A DNA stretch of 64,000 bases from Nitzschia sp. DOCU1. Its lineage: Eukaryota > Bacillariophyta > Bacillariophyceae > Bacillariales > Bacillariaceae. The stretch covers positions 124,001-188,000 of the forward strand of contig OX595988.1 of assembly GCA_951394045.1 (NCBI GenBank). The letters run 5' to 3'. The notes under the pieces are model-generated. The model saw only the letters and a list, made by a program, of their open reading frames with translations, was not told the origin of the DNA and searched no databases. Every line of letters starts with the position of its first letter. The stretch's first letter is position 1. Shown piece after piece: positions 10,523 through 21,999 of the stretch. A program made the translations under genes and the position numbers.

Positions 10523-11609
10523 ATGGGGAACACATTCTTAGTCGACGACGAGGCTCCGTCGACGACAAAAACGACGGATCCAATGACTATTGGTAGCAGT
10601 GAGTGTTGTTCGTGCCCAGGCCCAACAGGAAGTGGCCCTGTGAGCTATCTGCAGCTTCCTGTTATTCCTTCGTCGCCCCAGACTCCACCATTGCGAGTAC
10701 AAATCCGCAGGAGGCAAGAAGGTAAAAATCACCAAGGAGAAGAAGACCCGTTCTCCTCTGAATCCTTCCCTTTTAAGCTGCACCGATTGCTCAACACGGC
10801 CCATACGGAAGGATGGGAGCGCATTGTTTCTTGGTTACCTGATGGGAAAGAATTCAAGGTGCACAACATTGAACTCTTTGTCAAGTGCGTAATGCCAAGA
10901 TTCTTTGCCAGGCAGAGCAAGTACAAGTCCTTTCAACGCCAACTCGTAAGTCCTCATCTCAGGAGTATGTACTTTCTCGGCAATGAGAACCGAGATAAAG
11001 GTAATATTGGTACGCTCACGGCTTCTTCTTGTCGTTCAATGCTAGAATCTCTGGGGGTTTGACCGCGCCACACGGGGGCCAATGAAAGGTGTATGCCACC
11101 ACCCCAAATTCCAACGAGCGAGGCCAAAGCTATGTGGGGAGATGAAGCGCCAAAATCGGCTGACCGGTAGCTGCGGAGGTACTGCTTCATCGGACCTTAC
11201 TGGGAACATAGCCAATGGGCGTAACGGCGATTGGATGAATAGCGATACGCTTGTTCGGACGAACAGCCCACGTATGATGACAATGTCATCATCTTCCATT
11301 GAGGTCTCACCAGAAGCAAGCCTGATGCTCTCACCCCACCAGAATTCCATCGCCTCTGATCTCGCAATTGCGATTCAAGAATCGAATCGCCATAGTAGAG
11401 TAGCCATGCCCCCAATTGTCAGCGTAGGCAATCTCTTCGAACTTTTGGAGGATTCGATGGGATCATCATCGGCGCCGTCTCTCACACCTAGAACAGGTGT
11501 CAAATCACAAGAAGGCAACGCCGTCACGTTTCAGAGTTCCATCTTTTCCTCCATTGACAGCTTGATCGATCCCGTCTGTCATCACGATCTCGATTCGATC
11601 TTTTCCTGA
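10523..11609 (+). CDS. Heat shock factor family transcription factor (single DBD), two exons
   Basis: Exons 10523-10945 and 11046-11609 are joined across a 100-nt intron (CAACTC|GTAAGT ... AATGCTAG|AATCTC), giving 328 residues. Residues ~81-177 form an HSF DNA-binding domain: SFPFKLHRLL, IVSWLPDGKEFKVHN, MPRFF, KYKSFQRQL, then NLWGFDRATRGPMKG across the splice. The core R-Q-L recognition-helix end and G-F turn are present. N-terminal to the domain is a Ser/Thr/Pro-rich segment. No heptad oligomerisation region is obvious, so trimerisation is uncertain. The last 16 residues, SLIDPVCHHDLDSIFS, are shared with the HSF gene 2.8 kb downstream. Longer open reading exists upstream only through TTG, so I chose the ATG (MGNTFLVDDE). 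It would act in the nucleus on GAA/TTC-type heat shock elements; its targets are unknown. Confidence 0.88.
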
Positions 11610-13887
11610 TCATCGATCTGCAATAGGAAACATATAAATAGATTCAAACTCATCCTTCCGCTTCATAAAGATGCCGATGTGGAGCCATTGTGATGACTTC
11701 GTCGGTGCTGCTCGTCCCGGTGGGTTGTGGCGGGTTTTGTTTGTGGCTACTCTTACATTGGGCAAAATGATATGGAAATGAGTCTAGGGGCCACACATCC
11801 TACCAAAACATCTCGCGCCCGTGACTGCCATTTGTTCACGAATAGTGTTAATCAAAGTAGTCCACCTTGGCATCTCATTTTCGGGCGCGAACTTGTTCTT
11901 GCACGATGACAACACGAAAAGGAATTCGTTCCATCGACCATGGCAATGGTCGGATCACCATATCTTCATCAATAGGCCGTATCATTTCGACCGCGTTTAG
12001 ACATAGATCCAAAACATATCAATAGACCATCCTGCAAAAGGAGTTGAAATGTCAGGCCCTCTAAGCGTCAAAATCGGTGCAGTAGCAGACGCCATGGTAC
12101 ATTTGAAAACGCTTGCCACCAATGCAACATTCCGAGACAAGTGGATGCCGCCAGAAGCATGGGCAAAGTCGCTAGATGTGAAATAAGGTGTGTTCTGACA
12201 AGACAGTTTGCAAGTCTTTGAATCAAATTGTTGAAGATGGAGGTGGTGTATTCCGTGACCACGACAATGGCTTTGTATATATTGCGCGTGCACAACATCA
12301 CATTTTGAAACCTGGCAAGACAACGAATCAAAGAATGTATTTCTATTCTATGTTCTTGTTCTTTCTATCGGGATAGTAAAGAACTGTACTGTCAGCAGCA
12401 ACAATGATGACTACTATTAGCTAGTAGTGACAGCTATGTATTGTCCCATTCCATTATATTTGTTGTGGCGACACCCTCCTACCACTTGTTGATGTAGGCC
12501 GCAAATTGTTCCATCGACATCCGAATTGTATCTTCTAGTATCAATTGACAACGCCATGCCAAGTCTCGTAAGGATCCATGTTCCAAAAACTACTAGCCAA
12601 GTATCGTCCAGTTTTACCACCCGAAGTAGTAGCCATTTGAAGAGCACATTGCAAAGGTAGCTGCACCTTGCCACTCCCTCACTGCAGACCAGACGTGACC
12701 TCGTGCAATGCCACTTTAATTCCTTTCGGCTTTCGGACGGAAATGCCAGCAATTCATTGATGCAAGGACAACCCGTCGTCGAATCGCCCCTGGAAGTTGA
12801 GAGCGCCATTCCAAAATTGTGACTCCAGCAATGCTGTTTGCATTTGCATTCCTTTCTTCGTATTGTTGTCTGCGTCGTTTGCGTCGTTTGCCTGCACAAG
12901 TAGTTTGTAGACGTCCTAAACCGACCTATTGAGATTGCAATTGCCGAATCATGGATTGCTGCTCCAAATTGGACGCAAAGAGAGCAACACCGGCGGTGTC
13001 TCGACTGGAACTGCGGCTTCTTTCAAGCACTTTTGAAGCGTAGTATGAAGAGGAACTGCATTAAAGGTTGGCATGATAGCAGCAAATGGGAGGACAAGAT
13101 GACAACCGATTGTGCATCGAAGAGCATCTCGATGCGATGATGCATTTTGTCAATGTCGTTTTCGCCACATACGTCAGTCTTTTTGTTGTTCGGATGGGTC
13201 TAACTGGCATTCGAATGTGTCGATCATTGCCATGGCGTACGCGCGCGCGTGCACGCCCGAATCGAGATGTTTCTACGGGATGTGTGGCCCCTAGAGTCGA
13301 AGAATATCTCTGCTTTCGTGAGCACGGCAGCCTACTACAGCATAGCATATCGCTGCGCGGCCCCCATCGGGGTGGAAGTCTTCTTCGGGGTAGATTCTCC
13401 CAGGTGTCGTGCACGATCAATAAATGAGTGTGGGGTTCGGGTGCAACAACGAAAGTTCTTCCATTCTCTCCTAGTGTTCTTATTCTTTAAATAGTAACAA
13501 CGCAGAGTATCATTTTGTGCGCTAATAAACCAATGGTGGTTAAGACTTCGGGTTCTACTCTCCGCCGGGGCTTGGGGTAAATAAGCCTCTTTTGGCACAA
13601 TGTGTCTTTTTGGTAGAAACGTGTGCTTCCTCGAGAAATAAAAGCATGCCACGCGACACCCACCATCTTTTTCACCACCAGATCGTCAATTCGGATTCTA
13701 CAGAACCATCACGCCGGGGGAGTGAACGTCGAACTTAGTTGCCATTCGAAAGGGCCATTGGGTTAACCACTCTACCCACACCGAGCACGGGGTCGGAGAT
13801 CAAAACATGGTCAGATAATCAGCCAGATTAAAACAAGAAAGGACGACCCACTACTCTGCAGCATTGGTAGTAGTATTTTAAAGGACA
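11610..13887. other. Intergenic stretch, no gene recognised
   Basis: About 2.3 kb with only short overlapping frames on both strands, none with a recognisable domain. It separates the two single-domain HSF genes. Confidence 0.4.
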
Positions 13888-14878
13888 ATGATAAATGACG
13901 AAGCGGTCAAACAAGCACAGATCGTACAAAACGGGGCGACAACGCCTTCGCAACAAGAAAGTTGTCGTTGGGTAGCGATCGAATCTCGCGTGGTCCCCTC
14001 GGTGCTTGATGGTCCCGAAGAACGGTTTTTCGAGCAACGACGTAGGATGATTTACCAGGACAACAACACAAAGGATCTTCGTAGTGCTGATGCGCTCGGT
14101 TGTTCGTTCCCATTCAAGCTCCATCGCCTTGTAAACGCAGCACATGAGCAAGGACTAGAGTCTATCGTTTCATGGACACCCGATGGCAACGGCTTCAAAG
14201 TTCACAACGTTGAACAATTTGTAAAGAACATTCTGCCCCGATTCTTCTCCAAACAAACGAAATACAAGTCCTTTCAGAGACAATTGGTAGGTACAAGAAA
14301 CACCTTGGCGGGAAGAGAATATCCCGAGACGGATTCACAGCTGAACCATTGTTTGACGTTCCGTCTAAACTTGATGTATTTCACAGAATGTCTGGGAGTT
14401 TGATCGTTTCGCACGAGGCCCATGGAAAGGTGGCTACACGCACCCAAACTTCCGGCGATCCGACCCCTTGTTGTGTAGTCGAATGACTCGTCTCGGTGGG
14501 CACAACAGGAATGCCGAATCCTCTGCTGGTGACTGTAGTAGAGGAGCTAGGAGTAAACCGAATACTGGCACGCCTATGACGCTCGAAGCCTGCTGTGATT
14601 TCTTTGGCGGTCACCATCCTCCTGCCAATGATGGTGATGGTCGGTTGTTCAGCAAACATGAGCTCGATGATCCTTCCACTTTACCCCAAATTTTGAGCCT
14701 TTCCAATTTGTCGCTAGCCGTAGAGCGACTGGTTGTCCCATCCACTTCCACAAGTCCGAAATCCTCGACAATCGTCGGCAATCAATCCATACAAAAAGAT
14801 GATTCTGGCAATATACCTCGCTTGGAAAGCCTGATTGACCCCATATGCGAGGATGACCTTGACGCTATTTTTTCATGA
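13888..14878 (+). CDS. Heat shock factor family transcription factor (single DBD), two exons
   Basis: Exons 13888-14286 and 14387-14878 are joined across a 100-nt intron (CAATTG|GTAGGT ... TTCACAG|AATGTC), giving 296 residues from ATG (MINDEAVKQA). The HSF DNA-binding domain spans residues ~73-168: SFPFKLHRLVNAAHEQG, IVSWTPDGNGFKVHN, LPRFF, KYKSFQRQL, then NVWEFDRFARGPWKGGY. Note W-E-F where most HSFs have Y/W-G-F. It ends SLIDPICEDDLDAIFS, closely matching the end of the upstream HSF gene, and it shares that gene's intron position, phase and length. The two are tandem paralogues whose linkers have diverged strongly. No coiled-coil trimerisation region is evident. Confidence 0.88.
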
Positions 14879-15585
14879 TAGATTCACAAAAGTTGTGTTC
14901 ATTTCAACCTTTGCCTTCCATTTGTGCCCCTTAAGCTGCTAGTAGTTGCAGTCATGTCCTCAGTTAGGAAGGGCCGCATATGGTATCACGGGAGTCTTGG
15001 TTGGCATCCAATCACTGAGGAGACTCTCTACTGCTAAAGCCAATGTTGGGCTGAAAAAAGCTTCTCTCAAGTCCCGTAGTTCCAAGAGGACCCAATCGCC
15101 GACGAGACTCGTTCACTGCCCAAGGCGAATGATTCGATTTCGTAAATCTCAAGCAGACAGTTCTCAAGTCGACTATTAGTTCCAAGATGATTGTCCTCTT
15201 GCCGCCAGCAAACTTATTTGTCTTTTCTGGGAACGAACGGTAGTTTCCGACGCTATCGTCTGGTCAAAAGAATCTTTCACTTTCCACGACGCTGACATGG
15301 CTAGTAAGGTGCAAAACCTGGCAAGAATCAATGTGTTAGATCAGCGTCGAATAAACATTTCACCGGACGCTAGAACGAAGCAGACGTACCGTTGTATTTC
15401 CCTCTCAAACAACACGAGTCACAATAAGACCACTGTCCTTCTCGAGACGGTGCGTCTTGCTTGGAAATAGAAGGGACTGGTAGTCAATGGCCACTTTCAC
15501 TACCACAAGTCGTATAATTAGATTGAGTGATGAGTCGCACAGCTGTAGAGCCAGGGCTTTCACCGAAACATTCAAATATAACCGG
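14879..15585. other. 3' flank, no gene recognised
   Basis: Short frames only. No domain or RNA was identified before the pseudogene copy that starts near 15586. Confidence 0.35.
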
Positions 15586-16104
15586 CCAGGTTGAGTGCCG
15601 TCACAGTTGCACAAAGCTCCTGAATGGGAAGACCCCTCGAAATTATGCATAAAATCCTATGTTGGCGCATCAGCAGCTTTGGTGCACATGCAAACTCGTC
15701 GTACAGCATCCGCTAGCGTCAACCCCAGACTAACCGCCAGCATTCCTGACACGTATTGATTCACATTAACAACTTGGAGTCTGCAGAGGCCAAAGATCAT
15801 CGCCGCCCATATCCGAAGAAATCGACGCAGCTGGAACGCGGCGGCGGGGCATTCAGATAAGGACAGCCCGGATAATACATTACCGTTGCTGGTATTTGCT
15901 GATCATGTTGCAAGATCATTGAAGGACTACCGGTATGGGGTTGAGTAGTTTGCTGCTGCAGCTGCCGTTGAAGAGAATTTGCTGCCACTGCTTTTCTTCG
16001 GCCGCTCCAGTGGAGCTACTAGACCCTTGCATCGTAGTACCGGCGTCAGTCATTGCCGAATCGCCCTCGTCGCTACTCAAATAGATGGGCAAATTGGGAA
16101 GTAG
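15586..16104 (-). pseudogene. Chimeric partial copy of the PrsW-like protease gene
   Basis: Two blocks of the intact gene at 34273-37392 are joined here. About 15586-15832 matches ~34760-35005 (part of exon 2), and ~15833-16104 matches ~36032-36290 (a middle part of exon 1). The junction lies at a shared CG(A)CGC.GC sequence, so about 1 kb including intron 1 is missing. Substitutions and small indels are scattered throughout and the frame is broken. This is a decayed duplicate, not a functional gene. Confidence 0.8.
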
Positions 16105-17110
16105 ATGGATGATGGGAAGAAGAAAAGTGGAGAGAGTGGTAGAGAGGATGATGATAATGACGATGAGAGAGAGAGAGCTTGTCGAAGAAAAGTGGAGAGA
16201 GTGACAGAGGATGATGTCTATAGTATGAATTTTGCAGGACAAATGTCCAGCAGACATATGCCCGTGACTCGATAAGTTTGAACATCCAATAGACTGACTC
16301 GAGCACTTTGGGCAACAGTCAATTGAGTCACAAACGCTTTCACCTCGCGCCATGTCGATTTTCGGATGTTACTACTACTACTACGTTGACGATGACGAGA
16401 CAACGCCAATGATATTATTAGGTATTATAGATACTCATTACTGGTGCTACTACTCATTGCAACTAGTTCTGTTCGCTGACCTCAGATTTTGCAATTAGCT
16501 GGCTCAATCAATGCAAAAAAGACGTCCTCGCCTGTGAAGTTGCCGTTTTCCAAGGCAGGACCCGATAATCAATGCTGGTTTGAATAGGGTAGCTATTGTG
16601 TCATGCTTCTGACAATGACATTTGGGTTGAAACGACGTTGATCCGAAAACGGTCGCCAATCGGGATTGATTGGAGGCCACCGCCTCCATCATCGAGGGCC
16701 AAATAGCGTCGTGCCCCAGTCATTGAAAAAGTGAGTCATTGGAGTCCAAAATCGAATGGAGGACATTTGTCCTGTGAAGTTCTAATGATCGTTCGAATGA
16801 TCAAATTAGCGCTATTTTACATAGGGGGAAATTTGATCAGACAAACTTTTCCGGGACATTTTGTCCTGCATCTCTCGTGTGGATCACGGATTGTTGTCCC
16901 GTAAAGGTAAGCTAATGATGGCATATGATGATACTGACGAGAGAGAGAGCTTGTCGCCACGTGGAGGGAGATTGATCAGGTCTACAGGGTCGAATGCACG
17001 TGCATCGCGCGCGATGATGCCTCCCACTCAAAAAGATCTTAAAATGATGCCGACGGCGACTATGTGGTGACGGGGTCTCTCTCATTGATTTGCCATTGAC
17101 ACACTTGAGC
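16105..17110. other. Low-complexity and palindromic intergenic sequence
   Basis: Two purine-rich units (GAAGAAAAGTGGAGAGAGTG, followed by AGAGGATGATG) lie at ~16118 and ~16185. A GAGAGAGAGCTTGTCG tract at ~16160 recurs at ~16940. The near-palindrome GGACAAATGTCC at ~16228 is echoed at ~16762 and ~16853. No gene was recognised. The right part is the 5' flank of PUS10. Confidence 0.4.
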
Positions 17111-18680
17111 ATGTCCAAAGGAGGAGGAGCGGAAGAAACAAAGAGCAACGACTTTGTTTGCTCCAAATGTGCATTGTATCTTGGGTTACGCAATGAAGAA
17201 GACGAGCCACTACAAATCTGCAGCGTCTGCCTGGGATTGTGGCAAGTGGCTTCAACTCGACTTGTCGAGGAATCCTTAGAGAAAGCATGCCAGCCCTATG
17301 GGGGTTTGGGCAAGAATCGTTTTACTACAATCTCCAACCATACTGTCTCGATCGGGGGTGATGTGTTCTTGAGATATCGGCATCGATCAACGACGGCGTC
17401 GTCTCCTTATTCGACGTTTCAACACGAGTTAAAGCACCACCTGCATCAACGTCTGCAAGAAATCTTGTCGATACCAGACGACCCACCGCCCATATTGTCC
17501 AATGCGGAACAAGCTGGTTATTTGTCGATTCATATCTTGTGCATTCCCGCCAAGGGGCATTCCCTCCTGGATCGCAATCGCATTACAGAAGCCAAAAAGC
17601 GCAAACGGCAATCGAGACATTCCTATGTGACGCAAGGTGGAGACCCCAAAGATACTCTGGAACGTCGTTTACAAGCTCAAGGCTATCAATGGTGGACCCT
17701 CAATCAAGCCGAGGCTGTGCTAGCTTCTTGCAAGGTTCTAGACGGTATCGCCGATGCCATGCCCATGGAAGTTCACGTGGCTGTCTTTCGACGACCCATT
17801 TTCTTGTATGGCTACTATACAAAGTCGAGGCGGGATGTTTCTCAAACACCCTTTGTGGTCATGGACGAAAAAAGTACTATTGTAACTACTGGCGATGGCG
17901 ACCACAATACTACAAAGAAAGAAGCTACCACGCTGGGTGTCACATCGGTCGAAGAACAAATTTGTGGTCCTATTATTCATCGATTCGGCGTATCCACACA
18001 AAACAATTTGCCAACAGGCAATCAAATATGGCATGTGCAAATTTCATGCATCAGGCAGAGAAGATATGGATGTCCGAATGTTACTAAGGCCAAACACCAA
18101 GGGCAGGCCCTTTTGCATTCAACTCGTAGATGCTTTGAGGCCGCTGGAATCGACACTTGACTTGGAACAGATTGTCGAACAAATCAATAGTGGAGATGGC
18201 GAGTCCAGCGCCAAATGGTATGGGAGCAATCCCATGGGCGTCGGGATTGCGCCCGATCTCCAGTTAGTCAAAGCGTCGGCCTTTTCCACATTGCAAGCCG
18301 ACACCGAATCCAAAGTCAAACACTACGGGTGTCATTGCTGGTCGGAAGCAAAGCTTGCCCAAGACTGGACCTTTGACTTGGCGAATCTCCAAATTCAACA
18401 ATGGACACCCCTTCGAGTATTACATCGACGTGCCAATTTGACTCGAGAACGACAGGTATTGGCTCTAAGGGGAACACGAGTGGATGACCATCACTTTCGC
18501 TTGGAATTGAGTACCCAAGCGGGGACCTATGTCAAGGAGTTTGTACATGGGGACTTAAGGCGGACCACGCCTAATATGGCTACCTTGTTGGATACCAAGA
18601 CGAACTTGTTACTGTTGAATTGCGAGGGAATTGAATTGGGAGGCGAGAGTGCTGGGCGACCATCATCTCCCCAGCTATAA
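17111..18680 (+). CDS. PUS10: tRNA pseudouridine synthase Pus10
   Basis: Pus10 makes pseudouridine at position 54 (and 55 in archaea) of the tRNA T-loop. The N terminus has paired cysteines (CSKC ... CSVCLGLW) like the zinc/THUMP-type module of the family. The catalytic part shows GREDMDVRML with the catalytic Asp, GRPFCIQLVD, TPLRVLHRR, DDHHFRLELSTQAGTYVKEF and VHGDLRRTTPN, all family hallmarks. The frame changes between RFG and the conserved FHASGRED. Removing 28 nt (GT at 17990 to AG at 18017) restores the frame and gives 513 residues, near the ~529 of human PUS10. So this is either an ultra-short intron or a frameshift/sequencing indel. Start: ATG at 17111 (MSKGGGAEE). Confidence 0.9.
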
Positions 18681-19600
18681 TGACAAGTGTTTAGAAACAA
18701 AAGTTGGGATGTGTGCCACGAAATTCCGACTTTCTCCTATCCCCCCCCAGAGCGCGTTAGGTACAGTAGGGTGTCGCAAGTCTAGCGGCGGCCTGCAAGA
18801 TACGGCTCAAAGCTACTAGTACACTAGAACCAATGATTCAGTGCGGTCAAGGAGCATTCGAGGATAGGCGATGCAAATCGTACTAGCTCATTGATCAATC
18901 TACTGCAGTAGCTTATGCTCACTTCTGTTTGCTAACGAGCTAGTGTGTATGTACTGTGTGCTGCCTTCACATAGTAGATAGACAACCTTGCGTAGGTAGC
19001 TGTTCGAGAGATTTCCTATCTGGTCAAAGAAGTCATAAGGGAGTCATTGATCATCGGGCACGTGCTTTCATGACCGGCCGCCGCGGAAACACTGGCATAT
19101 CTCGGCACATACACTTGAAGGATCCTTCGCCATCCCCAAGGTAGTTAGCGCGCCTCCAGCAAGAAACCCTGCAGTTGCTGGATGACCGATGCAAGCAAAA
19201 CGATCAATCGATGACAATGGCGATGGGGAATGCAACAACAATCAGCATGTAGACGCAACAATCGAAGCGAGTGTGGACTTGGAGGCAATTTGGCGAACTG
19301 GGTGATGATGAATGTGGATTACTTTCAGCGAACGTGGAAGCTCATCGTGGGAAACATCATGAAACTGCTCGCAAACCACCGCAGAAACCGCTCGGATCTC
19401 GGCATTCCCTTCAACAAATCCATCACTTTTTCACTCAATCGAGGTCACTTTTCTGCGAAAGGAGCACTCTGCGTTGCTCCTTCCTTCATCGTCACCGTGA
19501 ACTTCACGACGATGATGAAGATGACAGTGCTACAGTGGCGCCACCTGCTGCTGTTTGTCTCGCAGAAAGCCGGCAGTTCATCAAGTGTGGAGATGACGTC
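18681..19600. other. 3' flank of PUS10, no gene recognised
   Basis: Short frames only on both strands, no domain recognised. Confidence 0.35.
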
Positions 19601-19604
19601 CTCG

Positions 19605-19885
19605 GGTCCTCACGGGTAGGACCCGAAAAGCTACGATGGATAGCACGCCTGGATGTTGTTGTGAAACAATGTCCTGCTGGGGTCCCCATGGATGGGATCC
19701 TATAAGCTTCCGTCGGCAGCATGCCGGGATCGATCCTTGCTCGTGTTCTGTCTTTTGTTTCTCTCTTTCTTTCAACAGATCTGTGGATTGCTCTGGTGGC
19801 GGGGTGGGACCCTAAAAGCTATCGTATCATCCTCCCACGGTTTCGTGGCATGGGGCGGTAGCACGCCGGGAAGGATCGGTTGATT
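19605..19885. repeat. Three degenerate ~40-90 bp repeat units
   Basis: Units with the pattern GGGACCC/GGATCCT then (A)AAAGCT..CG followed by (G)TAGCACGCC(G)GGA occur near 19616-19654, 19690-19735 and 19803-19875. Spacing is irregular and each unit has insertions. No coding role is evident. Confidence 0.45.
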
Positions 19886-20365
19886 GTTGACGAGGGGGCT
19901 GTGATTTGAGGTGAGTTCTTTGCTGTCGTGCTGGTGTTCTTTTGTTCTCACAAGATTGTTCTCTTTCTATTTTAGCTTTTGCAAGTATTACCGACCACGG
20001 CTCCAAAAGCGTTCTCGTTCATTTCCCTTGTGTGAAAGGTACATCCCCGCCTGGTTACAAAAATATATGTTAATTGTGAGGTAACAACCGAAAGAAGAGG
20101 AGTGGGAAGGGGGGCAACCGGCATGGCTTGGGGCACTGGGGGCAAAGCCAGTGATACACCATTGACCCCGGAACCCCCCGTCCCACGTTGGATGCAGCAA
20201 GTTGGCGGATGAGTGGATGCTGTGGCATGTTCCAGTCCCGAACATGGTAACGCAGACATCCATGACCCCAATGATTGGACTCCATCAGAAAAAATTGGCC
20301 TCCAAGGGAATGGAAGAGGATTGCTGAGGAATGTCGTCGGATGAGGTTTTGCTTGTGAGGGCTAC

Positions 20366-20845
20366 AATGGAAAGTGGAGGAGATTGGCGAGAACGAAGAC
20401 GTTGGCGCGACGGCAGAGGCTTCACCTTGCAATCAAAGCTACTTTGTTGGCCGGATCTGTTGTCGGAAAGTTGAGTCCTCTCTTTGTTTTGCAGGTCGGT
20501 TGTGGTGTGGGTGGGGGTCTGATTGTGTGTGTATTCGGTGTCTTAATGGTGAGTCCGTTTGTGTCTAGTGCGCATTCGCATTCTTGTATGGCGACAGTGC
20601 CGTTTGATCATATTTCTCTCCCACAGAGCTACTTATACCCTTTTCTTTCCTCCTTTTGCAGGCGTCTGGTGTTATTGTGGGTGGATGTGTTTGTTCATGT
20701 ATTCGGTGTCTTCGTGGTAAGTCTGGCTCAGTATAGTGGGCATCGTCTGGCGCCAGTGCCGTTTGATCATATTTCTTTCCCACAGAGCTACTGATACCCT
20801 GTTCTTTCCTCGTTTTGCAGGCGTCTGGTGTTGTTCTACAATACC
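20366..20845 (+). repeat. Tandem repeat of an exon-plus-intron-like unit
   Basis: Three segments starting after TTTTGCAG|G (about 20492, 20662, 20820) are followed, in the first two, by a ~55-nt open stretch ending GTATTCGGTGTCTT..TGG(T/A)GAGT or GTAAGT. Next comes GTGCCGTTTGATCATATTTC, then CCCACAGAGCTACT and a pyrimidine tract. Thus a unit of about 165 bp with splice-like ends is repeated 2+ times. The exon-like part is open in one frame (V-F-G-V-L/F end). It could be a small multi-exon gene with tandem exon duplication, or a non-coding repeat that mimics splice sites. No protein family was recognised. Confidence 0.5.
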
Positions 20846-21398
20846 AACATTTTCCAGAGCAACGATCCTGATCCCTGATCTCGACCCCGATTCCAATTCT
20901 CCACGCACACAAACAGCCTGATCAACGCAACCGGTTTGTGGTTCCGGTTTTAAAACGTCCTCCACTCGCGTTCGTGTCTCGTCGCGGAGAGTTTAAGTGT
21001 AACCTGTGCTGGTGCGTGGAGAATTGGAATCGGCTGTACGCCATCGAGTGAAGGGGATTGTTGTCTCTACTAGGCGGATCTCCCTCCCCTATGCGGGTAG
21101 AGGGAGCTCTCCTCCGGGCGGAGCAGCTGTGGCCCACCCCATCCATATCGAACAGCTTTGACGTAGCGGTGGGGCTCAGTAATTTGTTGCGTGAACAAAT
21201 TCAGCCAATCGGTTCGATGAATAGATAGGTGATAAATCGAATAGTTGCGTGGTCATGTCGTATTCCGTGCTCAATTAAAGTAGTAAAGAATGGAACCGCC
21301 AGGACTAGCTAGAGAGAAACGTTGGTGGCATTAATCGTGCAGGCTATGAGTAGCTATCTGCGTTTCATCGTTCTCGCATGATACACAACATACATTGT

Positions 21399-21986
21399 TC
21401 ATGACAAGTAATTTGTTGCGTGAAGATATGAAACCAAATAGTAATGCGGCTCCCAGGGTCGACGCCAAAACGCTTGCAGATATCGCTCCACTTGCGTTTT
21501 GTTTTGTTTTCTTTTGGCAAACAACCTTCGATCCACGCCAACTCTGCCAAAAAGACAATGCATGCTGCTGAACGTTAAATTACGGACGCGCCTCTGTAGT
21601 ACTTCAAAAAATATCATCATCAATCCCATCGAAAAAGTAGCCATTCCCGTCATGACGATCGTCAACGCCACTCGATTGTTTCTATCATCCGAAGTTGTCG
21701 TCGTTGTAGACGATAGCAAAGGCTCCAACGCCAAGTAGGTTACCAGATAATATGCTACAAATCCCGCCGTCGATAGTGGTACGCCGGTAAAAGGAACTGT
21801 AAAGTGGCAACCTGTCAAGACGGAATTGCAATTTCCATCCACGCCACACAGAGTCGAAACTTGACCCTTCATCTTTATACGGGTCAAACAGGCAGTATCT
21901 TAAGAGCCCACTACAAGAGGAAAACGCTGTCAGCACACCGCCAACAACAAACAAACAATATGTGAAAGAGCCACTCGCGATCTCAT
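21399..21986 (-). CDS. VKOR-like membrane oxidoreductase (exon structure unresolved)
   Basis: The segment TRIKMKGQVSTLCGVDGNC NSVLTG ... VPFTGVPLSTAGFVAYYL resembles the vitamin K epoxide reductase domain: a Cys pair in C-x(5)-C-x-x-V-L, then a G-V-P-L-x-x-x-G membrane segment. A second hydrophobic segment (ALTIVMTGMATFSMGLMMI) follows. A possible signal-like start (MRSRVALSHIVCLLLAVC) lies at 21986. Splicing between it and the VKOR segment is required but not resolved. The C-terminal CxxC active-site helix is not visible in the same frame. A nearby hydrophobic stretch in another frame (GAISASVLASTLGAALLFG, ~21410-21480) may be the last exon. VKOR proteins use such cysteines for quinone-linked disulfide formation in ER or thylakoid membranes. 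The gene could be real with undetected introns, or decayed. Ends are approximate. Confidence 0.5.
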
Positions 21987-21999
21987 TGTCAACGATGTT

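Noticed and set aside
12417..12899. 160-codon minus-strand frame, Cys/Thr-rich (SLLLWHCTRSRLVCS-like composition)
   Set aside because: No recognisable domain, composition follows local simple sequence, and no intron or neighbour supports it.
13540..13585. B-box-like GGGTTCTACTC suggesting a tRNA
   Set aside because: No matching T-stem, acceptor stem or A box at the right distance could be folded by hand.
13700..13800. Minus-strand TGGGTAGAGTGGTTAACCC resembling a tRNA A box
   Set aside because: No B box or cloverleaf in the following 60 nt.
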